In this document: one piece after another, positions 55,863-64,000 of the stretch | Position numbering within the stretch: position 1 is the stretch's first letter | How the letters are laid out: every line of letters begins with the position of its first letter | Assembly: GCA_002205965.3 (NCBI GenBank) | Contig: NADL03000534.1 | Location: forward strand, 1,922,001-1,986,000 | Direction of reading: 5' to 3' | DNA length: 64,000 nt | Origin: Kappaphycus alvarezii | Taxonomy: Eukaryota > Rhodophyta > Florideophyceae > Gigartinales > Solieriaceae | Position numbers and translations under genes: made by a program | The notes under the pieces: model-generated | The model's input: the letters and a program-made list of their open reading frames with translations, nothing else | Databases searched by the model: none | Told to the model about the DNA's origin: nothing

Positions 55863-56153
55863 CTATCCTGGTTCTCTTGAAACATTCGAAATAGTTCCTT
55901 GAAGGAAAAAGTGTGTAAGGTCCAACGGGCAACTGTATTTAGCCAAACTGATACATTGTATCTGTTCCAATTTTGATATGGCCTCCGGCCAAACTTGAGA
56001 CGGGAATACTTTAAGACGCAATGACGCCAACTTCTGAGGCTCTCGCATTCGCATCGCTGTCCTACAGCTGTCAGAACCGCTGTCAGATTTAGGAAGCCGC
56101 GTAAACAGCCTGTCTCGAAGATAAGTAGGCGTACTTCTTGCGGTGAATGGCAC
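55863..56153 (-). CDS. Hypothetical protein
   Basis: A 96-codon frame with a weak Leu-rich pattern (LASLRLKVFPSQVWPEAISK, then LEQIQCISLAKYSCPLDLTH) that could be one or two leucine-rich repeats. No certain family. A GTAC-palindrome cluster lies about 210-300 bp upstream, the same relation seen for known host genes, which slightly favours a real gene. It may continue beyond this frame. Confidence 0.3.
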   Translation of the reverse strand: MPFTARSTPTYLRDRLFTRLPKSDSGSDSCRTAMRMREPQKLASLRLKVFPSQVWPEAISKLEQIQCISLAKYSCPLDLTHFFLQGTISNVSREPG

Positions 56154-56362
56154 TAAATAGACTTTCAGTCAACTCATCAAGTAGGATCGTAACATACAGT
56201 ATTTTATTCGTTAGTCCTACGTAGTAAACCTAAGGAAATATAAGAACAGGCGACTGGCGGCTTGTCTCAAGTCTTTTTGGCAGGTAAAACACACGAATTT
56301 TTCTGAGAAGTCCACAGAAATGTATGTTCCGACGTTTCGGTAAGGATGAAACCGGATTTTGT

Positions 56363-56455
56363 AGTACACTTCGGTAATGACGTACTGTTCCATACCGTAC
56401 TGAACAGTTACATACCGTACTGTGCTGTAAAAGCAGTACTGTACTGTACCACCGA
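56363..56455. repeat. GTAC palindrome cluster
   Basis: GTAGTACACTT, CGTACTGTTC, ACCGTACTGAACAG, ACCGTACTGTGCTGT and CAGTACTGTACTGTACC within 95 bp. It lies upstream of the hypothetical minus ORF ending at 55863. Confidence 0.6.
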
Positions 56456-56459
56456 AAAA

Positions 56460-58320
56460 TGCGTACGGAAAATTCATTTAGAAACAGACCAGTACTCTTT
56501 CTCGGTCCTTGCCGCTCCAAAATTAGTAAGCATCGCTTTTCAGTGCTGCAAAGAAGCTTTTTTAAATCAAATTTTGATCCAGTTTTGACCACTTAGTGAG
56601 CTCCGCATTATTAAGCTCTTCAACCGTGCTGCACTGCCAATTGTTACATTATAATCCACTCGAAAAGATCCCTTAGACATTTTCAATAGGATTCAAGTCG
56701 TTGTGTTCCGCTTTCCAGGCAAGTAAATAGCTCAAGTGATTTTGCATTCATTCACACGACTCGTTTGATTTTTTTCATTGATGTATTAACTTGCATAAAC
56801 TTCGAGCTAATAGGCATGCTATCATCTGTATAGGGCAATAGATACTTCTACAATGTAGCGCAGTAATTGATAGAGTCTTGATTTACAAACGCAATGCCCA
56901 GGTCTGCAAACCCTTACTCAGAAAAACAGCCCCGAACGATCACTCCTCCACCTCCCAACCCCTGCTTCGATAAAAAAATATTCCTTAACTCCTGTTGATA
57001 TAGCCTGAAATCGTCTGGTCCATCGAGATTAAGCATATTCTCGTCAAATCACACAGTAAGTCCCTATTATTTTCCTGATTTGTTATAATGGGCTGTGGAT
57101 AACTCAATGCAGACTTTTTGTGCTCTTCAATAAGGGGCGGTTTCTTTTTGACTTTTTTGAATACTGAATGACAATCTGTAGAAAACATATGATGTATTCG
57201 AGGTTATCCGATGTGCAAATTGAGGCTCCTTTATTCAATGCTGATCTTATCAATGATCGGAATGCAGTAGGAATCATTTTTTGGTAGGTTCTTGTATTTT
57301 AGCAGTTGATGTACCGCACTTCATCCTTCAGAAACCTTAATATTACATCATTTCCCCTTTTAATGCTTTTACCAAAAGCGCGGTTGCTTGGTACCTTTCT
57401 TTAAGACGAAAATTGCATATTTTCTTTGTCTGTCAATTGCTTTCTTTTTCAATTACTTTTCGTGTCTTAATTGCTGCAGTTGGGCCTGCGGTTGCCTCTA
57501 TAGAAATCTAAAGCTGTCTGTATAGCTTGGAGGTACTTTCTTTGTACTTTGTTACCATGTAAAAAGACTGGAGCTATTCTAGTTTCGCCTCCGTAAATTT
57601 GCTTTTATTCACAACATCAATTTCCGTAGGACAATTGCTTTAGCTATTTATACCATTGAAATGTCTCGGTATTGTAGGTCACGGGCAGTACGAATTATCG
57701 AGAACGGTCACTTTTTGTCCTCGAACGGAAATTTGAGAGGTGAAGCTATTTAAATTCGAGCACTGTAACGCTCACCCTGCAGGATTAATCTATCGTAGCC
57801 AAATATTTGGACCAGGCAGTGTGCAGTACGGGAAAAATTTGAACTAGAGATACGTATTTTTGATCCCTCTATTGCAAAATCTTTATAATTAAGGGTAAAG
57901 AAGTGGTGTTGTACCGTTCATTACATACTGCATGTGCCAATTTTACACTGGAAAGAACGTCAAGTGTAGTTTTCATTGCAAGGTACACTCCTTGACATCT
58001 CTATAAGGCATCCCAATATTTGGCACTAAACTGCCCATATTTTTTAAAACATTCATTTTTTGACAAAAATAAGCCAAGATTCAGTTCTTTTGAGTAGTAA
58101 AGGAAGGTCCAGGAAATTTTTTTGAAACAAAAAATAAAGCGTGTAAAGCTAGAACAATGCGGCTAGATTGGGGGGTGACCTGGCTATAAGGCTTTTTGTG
58201 ATAAAAGTCGCAGACGTCAGTGTTTTGTATTCAAACTGTACCAAATTTGAAGACAGGCTACTAGATTTATCACAAGAGTCAACAGTGCCACACGGAAATA
58301 AATTAAATGCGCACGAACAA
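56460..58320. other. AT-rich region, no recognised gene
   Basis: Only short frames (for example 56985-57188, minus). The right end probably contains the 5' flank of the Tc1-like element. Confidence 0.4.
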
Positions 58321-58905
58321 GGCTAAAATTTGGCGTATCATAATGCCAAGAAATCCCAAGCATCATCGCGAAAAAGCTTAATCGAAGCCATTGCGTGATT
58401 CAGAACTTTCTAAAAGACCGTTAAAAGTACAAAAAATCAAAATGAAAAGCCCTGAAACCAAAATCAGCCCAAAAGAAAGGCAGAGACTTATCTCAACAGT
58501 GAAGGTCCACGATCTTTCCGCCTCTATGATAAGGTCGCGTCTTCAACTTGACATATCTACCCGTCAAATTCAGTGTGAGTCAAGTACAAGACCTACTATT
58601 TAGTGGGGCAAGGTCAAAAAGCACCATAGTTAACACAAGTTCACAAGAATAGCCGTCCATGGCTTGCCCGTTCGCGTGTGATCCGTTCCGTGGCCAAGTG
58701 GGAGAGCGTGCTTTTTCAGTTGAGAAACGCTTTTGCTTCAAAGGCCCTGATCGGTTCAATTACCATTGGCACTGCGAAAAAAGGGAATAATTGGTGTTGT
58801 TGAGGCATCAGAAAGGCGGGGTTTTCATGATTTATGGCGAAATTTCAGTTCACGTTTAGACTGCTTTGCTAGTAATGGTGGGAAGACAAACAAATTTTGA
58901 CTTCC
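58305..58905 (+). pseudogene. Tc1/mariner-like transposase, partial
   Basis: N-terminal helix-turn-helix region: KISPKERQRLISTVKVHDLS, ASMIRSRLQLDISTRQIQ (58460-58570), as in Tc1 'R....L...V..........I...L...VS..T(I/V)'. In other frames follow FSVEKRFCFKGPDRFNYHWH (58710-58770; Tc1 'FSDE.RF...GPDG..Y.W', with the first catalytic Asp replaced by Val) and HQKGGVFMIYGEISVH (58805-58855; 'GG(G/S)VMVWG'). The second Asp and the Glu region are not seen. Spacing fits Tc1. The lost Asp, frameshifts and missing C-terminus make it dead. It ends about 100-150 bp upstream of the H3-tail-like ORF. Confidence 0.7.
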
Positions 58906-59004
58906 GTTTCTTTCTCCCTCGCATTCCTGTTCCTTTTTGCCTGTAGTTGCACAGCTACGGTGACGCGGAAGCTGAGAGGAGGGTGGTGCGTTTCATTCTG
59001 CCTT

Positions 59005-59011
59005 TATATAA
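59005..59011 (+). promoter_or_regulatory. TATA box upstream of the H3-tail-like ORF
   Basis: TATATAA lies 36 bp before the ATG at 59048. If used, it would give a very short leader. TATA boxes with short leaders are common for histone genes. Confidence 0.4.
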
Positions 59012-59047
59012 GTGGAACCTGATTCTCAGTTGCACACAAACACCCTC

Positions 59048-59152
59048 ATGGCGCGGACGAAGCAGTTGGAGAGGTTGGGCACGAGAGGCAAAGCACCGCG
59101 GAAGAAGGTAGCCACCAGGCGGAGAGAATTTCGAGGGAAGCGGAGGCAGTAG
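59048..59152 (+). CDS. Histone H3 N-terminal-tail-like short ORF
   Basis: 34 codons beginning MARTKQLERLGTRGKAPRKK. Aligned without gaps to canonical H3 (after Met: ARTKQ, R8, T11, G13, K14, A15, P16, R17, K18, A21, T22), 15 of the first 22 positions are identical, with Val for Leu20 and Arg for Lys23. Lys4, Lys14 and Lys18 are kept; Lys9 is Leu, Ser10 is Gly, Arg26 is Glu and Lys27 is Phe. The rest is Arg-rich and ends at a TAG. There is no histone fold downstream. Frame +1 is open across the stop and runs on to 59445, so a single missing base would fuse the tail to another protein; a GTAGGG at 59149 could also serve as a splice donor. The tail match is clear; its function is unknown. Confidence 0.6.
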   Translation: MARTKQLERLGTRGKAPRKKVATRRREFRGKRRQ

Positions 59153-60161
59153 GGTGGCCCAAGCTACCTCCGCAGGCAAGGGCCCTTCTTGGGAGATTGG
59201 GTAATACTAAGATCAACTGCGTTTCGTCGAAGGAACCCGAAATTGTTGTGTTCGCCTCCGGATACCCACAAATGACAAGGCTTGGCGCCTGTGACTTTCC
59301 AACATTATTCGGAAATCATATAATGGACGCAACAGCTGCCTTACCTACCGGGGAGCTGAAAAAGGAGGTTGCTTGCCAATTGGGCTTGAGGGAGTCCCTA
59401 TATGACTCTCGCACGTTTAGGATGGCGCCTAAAGGGACTGAATAGTCAAGTCTGTAATATGGGACAGGCAGCGTTGTACAAGGGAGAAGAAGAGACAAAC
59501 AGATAATGCCATACTATTCTGCTTTATAACCTTTCTTTTGAGGGTGGAAGTAGCTACTTCATGCACGAGATCAACGAAGAGGACCTATTCGCGCTGGGCT
59601 CGTATAACCGGTGGGAGGCGATCTTAAAGCTTCACGAATGGTGCCAGGGGCACCCTGCCCGGAAGCTTCTTCTTTATTTTACATGCTATCGGAACCTCCG
59701 TGTTGATGAGAAAAGGTATAGTTCTTTCCCTCTCTTCAAGCCCCCTTTCACCGATCAGACAGAAGGGTGCATTAGCGCCTCCAAAGCCATTGAATTGCGA
59801 GAATTAGGTAAGAGGAGGCGACGCGAAGGGCTGGTTTGACTACTTCCAGTCAAATTTGGCTCAATACCACGCGTGTAACTTGGGAAAAGGCCGCATACCA
59901 GACCTATGTGAAGCACAAAAGCACCTACTCACTAGATATATTGTACTCGAAACGCCCCTGCCGATGTATTTCTCCGTTAAGTCCGCGTTGGCTTTGGACT
60001 CCGCCGTTTATATCGTCTCAATAGAAGGTTCCAACGGCGTCAGGCACTGCGTCGCGATGAATACTCGGACGGGCCATTTACTGACCCGGTTGAAATTTTT
60101 GTCACCGGACTCCCCGATAAGTCCTTGGTTTATTGTGTGGGTAGAGTTTAGGGCCTTATGA
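59149..60161 (+). pseudogene. Unidentified protein downstream of the H3-like tail
   Basis: Three plus frames follow one another: 59149-59445 (KINCVSSKEPEIVVFASGYP, then MDATAALPTGELKKEVACQL), 59561-59839 (LFALGSYNRWEAILKLHEWC, then ISASKAIELRELGKRRRREG) and 59856-60161 (KGRIPDLCEAQKHLLTRYIV, then YIVSIEGSNGVRHCVAMNTR). The last part, a strand pair ending R-H-C-V-A-x-N, is reminiscent of the catalytic His region of papain-fold/C48-type peptidases seen in some transposon proteins, but this is a weak resemblance. Total about 330 codons. It could be an element-encoded protein with an H3-tail N-terminus. Confidence 0.4.
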
Positions 60162-60555
60162 TATATTGGAAGTTCGAAATCTGTCAGTGAGAAGTGGGAA
60201 GGCATCGAAGGGTCCTAGTCGCCATGGAAGGACCAAATAGGAAACCGTAAACGTCCCGGCCGTGATGGAGCGCAGTAGGAGGTAAAGGGAAAGCCAGATA
60301 GCTCCAAGCAGTAGTGATTCCCGTGATTCAAATGGTTTCATCAATCGATTGCCTTTTATGGTATACTTATTTTCTTCTAGTTTTTCTTCTAGTTTTCTCG
60401 GGCAGGCCAGAACAGTTCTCCAAGTGACTCTGTGATTCCCCAAAAAGGCAATAAGAGAAGCAGTGGTGAATCATACGCTTTATCGGATACGATAGTCTTT
60501 CAAGGCCAAAGTGGAACAAAATTTAGTTCTGTATAAACTGAGCAACAGTCTCGGC

Positions 60556-61216
60556 TCACGAATATTCTGTGGCCAAAGTGATTGACCAACCCGTTAAATG
60601 CTCTACCGAAATGAGCAAAAATTCTTCCTGCCCTTTGAATTCAGAAGCGGCCCGGCGAAATCGATCGAATGATTCTCGAATATGTTCGGCAGCGGGATTT
60701 TTAGGCTTGTACGGTATGGTGGAATCGGTTTTGTCTTCTGACAACCCTCACAACTTTGCAGGTAGTTTTAGATGTCCGTATGCATAAAGGGGAACTAGTA
60801 GTGGTCAGAGATAACATTTTTCGTCTTTTCAGTGTCCCAATGCTCAATATAGTCGTGGAAGCTGTGGAGCATTGACGTCCTATCCTCAACGAAGGGGAAA
60901 ATCTTGAGACAACTTTTCGGGCTTTGTAGTATTTCTCATCCCAAACCAAGAAGCGCTTCGCCATACACTTGATTGCACGCCTCTTGACTTCTTCTTCCTC
61001 TTTGATCCGAAATTCTGGCAGATGACGAGCGACCACAATAATGGGATACCAATGAACGGCCCTCCACGTTAGCGAATGAAACAACTGTTGTAACCAAGTC
61101 TCCTTCATTGACACTTGAGGATAGTTTGGAACAATTAGGGATGACTCGAGACGGATAATACCCTGCTCCATTATGTGCGCCCGGTTCATACTAGACTTCG
61201 AGCTCGTACTCCGCAA
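60556..61216 (-). pseudogene. Ty3/gypsy integrase-like remnant
   Basis: Frame 60701-61216 reads MEQGIIRLESSLIVPNYPQV, then WYPIIVVARHLPEFRIKEEE, and KRFLVWDEKYYKARKVVSRF, with FSPSLRIGRQCSTASTTILS beyond. This is the linker and zinc-domain start of a gypsy integrase in decayed form. It lies downstream of the RT/RNase H remnants at 61.2-62.0 kb on the same strand. Confidence 0.45.
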
Positions 61217-61959
61217 GAAATTACATCTACCGCGCCAAACTTCCGTGGACGGATGAAGGTGTAGCGAAGCACTTGATGATCGGTAACCAACCTGAATGGC
61301 TTTTTCGAAAAAAAATTATGCTCGAAACTTCCAAAAGGCGAAAATTTCCGATAGAGCTTACCTTTCACATGCGTAATAGTTCTTCTCAGCGGTACTCATG
61401 ATGCAGCTAGCGTACTGCACGGATTTTGTCTTCCTATATTCCTTTTTATGGGCGAGAACTGTCCCTACTTCTAACCTAGAAGCATCAGTTTTCACTATAA
61501 ACGGAGAAAGAAAGTCTAGAAATGAAAGAATCGGCGGGTGGTGAGCTTTTCTTTTAAAGCTTAGAATGCCTCCATGATTTCCTTTATCCAGTTGAAATCA
61601 TTATTTCCACACGTAGAAGCGTATAACGCGGCGGGAATCTTAGAAAAGCCGGAATAAAACGGAGATAATTAGAAGAAAGGCCATAAAACCATGCAACTCA
61701 GTCGTATTCCCCGGGACCAGGGATTCCTTGATAGCCCTAGTCTTCTCTCCGTCGACGCGAACACCTTTTTTTCAACTTTTTGTCCTAGCAACTTCACCAC
61801 CGCTGGTTTCGTAAAGTCACATTTAGCGATCTTGAGCTTCAAGACCGCCTTTTCGATAGCGTCGAAAGTTTTATTTAAGCGATCAAAGCGCTCCTTGACA
61901 GAGTTAGAAAGGCACCTACGAGATCGCCATTCGAGGCGGGTTTTCATATGAAAAATCAA
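61186..61959 (-). pseudogene. Ty3/gypsy RT end and RNase H remnant
   Basis: The 61669-61959 frame contains FDAIEKAVLKLKIAKCDFTK and PAVVKLLGQKVEKK, the palm end after the Y-x-D-D box (usual form 'L..aGL.L...KC.F....V.FLG'). The 61186-61368 frame has FSPFGSFEHNFFSKKPFRLV and TDHQVLRYTF, the third catalytic Asp of RNase H. Between them, SPFYSGFSKIPAAL and WIKEIMEAF appear in other frames in normal order. It is a third gypsy copy in the window; frames are broken throughout. Confidence 0.65.
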
Positions 61960-62600
61960 TAGCCAAACTAACTAGATGCCACAGAGAGAGAGTTCTCTCT
62001 GCAGACCGGGTCTAGAGGCCAAGACGACGTTCTTGTAGAAAAAAAGGAGAATTTGCGTACACCGCTAGTGCCGTTGTACACTAAAGCGTTGGCGACGGTA
62101 GTTTCCCCCCTGCACAAGAATACTATGTTGGTCGGTCTTCGTGGTGTTGCCGCCCACCGTTTAGTCGCGCGCCCTTAACATATGCAAGCGCAGACGCGTA
62201 TGGCCTATAATGGCTGGTGATTACCAGAAAATAACAAAATTCAGTACTGCAGTCTAAAATACGATAGAACCCGTACGGTGCAGAGCAAATATCCGTATTT
62301 TGCTTGTTTAATAATATAATTGAAGACATTATCGCCAAAGCAGAGTTTGTCCCCAAATGCCGAGGGCTTTCTCCTAATTTAGCCATGGCCAAGTCGGTAT
62401 TCAATGTCAGCTATTTTCATCAATATTTATGGGCAGAAGCACATCTTACGGTGTGGTGAACATTTATTTAAGGTAAGACAACTGCAACGGACAATCTCTT
62501 CATGCCAGTCTTCTCCACATACCAAACAGAATATTCGCGAATCAGAAAAAAATTCAACCCCCCCATCCTTCCCTGAACCCTCTTTCTCTTCACCATCGTC
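61960..62600. other. No recognised gene
   Basis: The 93-codon minus frame at 62123-62404 is not recognised. Nothing else supported. Confidence 0.3.
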
Positions 62601-62604
62601 CGAT

Positions 62605-62960
62605 TCATCCTAAAAATCCTCTTCCCCTACCTTTTCCTCTATACCAAGCGGTGCAGATACAATTTATGAATTTTGAGCTGTAAATATAGTTAGTAAAAGT
62701 AAGTAGTAACAGTAAAATCAAAAAACTTACTCTTTCCAAATCCCATCGAGGTCTTCAGCTTGTTTATCAAACTCCAAAGTTGTCGCTTCTAATGTCCTGA
62801 AAAAGTAGATCCATTTTTTTGACGATGGTGGCCGTTCCAAACCCGTAATATCCCCATTTTCGAGCATTGCCTTTAGTCGTTTCACAGGGCGAGAGAATTT
62901 CGTGAGGCGAACTATGTTTAGCTGAAGTGTGTGCACCACTCTGCCTGAAGCCTAAAACTA
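62605..62960 (-). CDS. Spliced hypothetical gene, two or more exons
   Basis: Exon 62731-~62960 encodes LQLNIVRLTKFSRPVKRLKA, MLENGDITGLERPPSSKKWI and YFFRTLEATTLEFDKQAEDL. The intron (62678-62730, 53 bp) has donor GTAAGT, branch TACTAAC and acceptor TTTACAG. The next exon adds about 24 basic, Gly-rich codons to a stop at 62605-62607. The upstream edge may be another acceptor (TCTAGTTTTAG at about 62956), with an earlier exon near 62958-63140. I do not recognise the protein. A large GTAC-palindrome cluster at 63169-63550 lies upstream, as for known host genes. The intron signals make this a likely real gene. Confidence 0.5.
62678..62730 (-). other. Mini-intron with canonical signals
   Basis: Minus strand: GTAAGT donor, perfect TACTAAC branch (62689-62695), TTTACAG acceptor. 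53 bp. The branch A is about 14 nt from the acceptor AG. Confidence 0.75.
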
Positions 62961-63168
62961 GATTAGGCTACTCTTTAATTCTTTTTTCGATTGCGCTACT
63001 TGGCCACTTCGCTTGGAGACAGCTTGCTTATTTCTATTTACTGCCAAATTGTGAGGGAAACCGCCAAAAATTGTGTGCTTGTTCACTGTTACTGACTTGG
63101 GTGAGGTTGGGAAAATAGCTTTGCTTGTTTTGTGTGGCAATTGAAGGCCTTAGGAATCACCTGTTTGT

Positions 63169-63555
63169 GATGTACAGTACATAGGCTGCTTTTTGTGAGG
63201 CGAACTTCGCATTTGTTTTGTATCTGTTCAAAACGCAGTTTTTGTAATGGCCTTTAATGTACTGTACACCTTAATTGTAGGATTTTAATGTCTGAATGAA
63301 GTACTGTATTCTACAGTATTTTGGAGATTGTCGTATACATTGTACAGTACTGTACAGAACTATCTTGCAGATCATACAGTACGACTGAGTACAGTGCAAT
63401 ATGCATGTACAAGTATTGTACTGTGCAGTACAGTACAGTACTGTACTGTACAGTACTACGTACATCGAACTGTTCATTTCTATATTTAATGTACTATACA
63501 TTGTAGTTTACAGTACAATACTGAAATGTTTCACGGATTTGTGTTATTAAGTACT
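63169..63555. repeat. Largest GTAC palindrome cluster in the window
   Basis: More than a dozen CTGTAC/GTACAG units, including TTGTACAGTACTGTACAG (about 63340-63357) and CAGTACAGTACAGTACTGTA (about 63426-63445). On either strand the runs alternate TACTG and TACAG units, so single strands can fold into hairpins. Confidence 0.7.
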
Positions 63556-64000
63556 GTAGCTGTTGGAATAATCGGCCTGATTTACCTTAAAGGGGGACTG
63601 GTGATCGTCACACTATTGAAATGCACCAAATCTTTTCTGAGTTAGATTTGAGTACACGAAAATCGATATAACTATGCAAGGAGATGATGGAAATTCGAGA
63701 ATTTAGGACTCTCGCAATTAGCGTAGAAAGGGTTCCAAAAAGATACTGATTAACTCAAAAAATTAAATTGAAAACAATGGATCACTCGCACGGAGCATGA
63801 GGGCCGTTACACGAGCCACCGCGAAATTTAGTACCATGATGAACCACTGTTGTGCCGAAAAATAGAGCGCACTGAATTGAAATTCTTGATTCTTTCGGTC
63901 ACAGATTCATGACGTGCCGTCAGCCGGGAATGTAAATCATTTTTGGATTGACACACAGTGCTTGGAGTAATACAGCGTACATAGGTGTATCCTTATCCAA

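Noticed and set aside
59048..59152. A complete histone H3 gene
   Set aside because: No histone fold sequence was found in any frame of the following kilobase, so only the tail is present.
59316..59498. Possible minus-strand gene opposite the region after the H3-like tail
   Set aside because: Short, no start context, and the plus frame is longer and continuous with neighbours.
63169..63555. CRISPR array or telomere-type repeat
   Set aside because: The units are 5-10 bp palindromic alternations without spacers of constant length; the DNA is eukaryotic; no telomeric G-rich unit.

Overview
The window is eukaryotic nuclear DNA. It has spliceosomal introns (one with a textbook TACTAAC branch site), eukaryote-only genes (Sec24, frataxin, a TBC Rab-GAP, a RAD51 paralogue, eukaryotic-type phosphomannomutase) and many classes of eukaryotic transposable element. 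Small intron-poor gene islands packed tail to tail and separated by repeat-rich DNA resemble florideophyte red algae such as Chondrus crispus. Nothing here proves that assignment; an oomycete or other protist remains possible.

Host genes sit in three islands. Island A (about 18.98-21.32 kb) holds one minus-strand Sec24-like gene. Island B (about 35.97-39.73 kb) holds a RAD51-paralogue (+), convergent with a ROK-family fructokinase-like gene (-), which is divergent from phosphomannomutase (+, one intron). Island C (about 44.47-47.60 kb) holds a TBC1D15/Gyp7-like Rab-GAP (+), convergent with a frataxin gene (-). Frataxin is the only host gene readable as one uninterrupted frame. The others are broken every 100-300 bp, mostly by changes explained by one missing base, often in a short homopolymer. 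They are either decayed copies or, at least as likely, real genes carrying consensus deletion errors.

The rest is mobile DNA: Ty3/gypsy remnants at 0.4-1.8, 49.1-53.1 and 60.6-62.0 kb; a Ty1/copia element at 6058-9086 with one long LTR, an initiator-tRNA-Met half-tRNA primer site and a near-perfect 5-bp target duplication, nested inside a LINE copy; two PIF/Harbinger-like transposases, one beside a possible Myb/SANT-like partner; a pogo-like and a Tc1-like transposase; a DIRS-like RT/RNase H element; an APE-type LINE at 40.1-44.1 kb with an inverted copy of its ORF1/ORF2 junction at its 5' end; and many copies of non-LTR elements whose C-terminus carries a C-C-H-C zinc motif followed by a restriction-endonuclease-like domain.

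Two signals stand out. First, clusters of the palindrome CTGTACAG/GTACTGTAC lie just upstream of almost every recognisable host gene start, immediately upstream of one LINE, and inside the copia LTR, suggesting a promoter element. Second, at 59048 a TATA box is followed by a 34-codon ORF that aligns without gaps to the histone H3 N-terminal tail (MARTKQ ... GKAPRK) and leads into an unrelated coding region with no histone fold: a possible H3-tail mimic.
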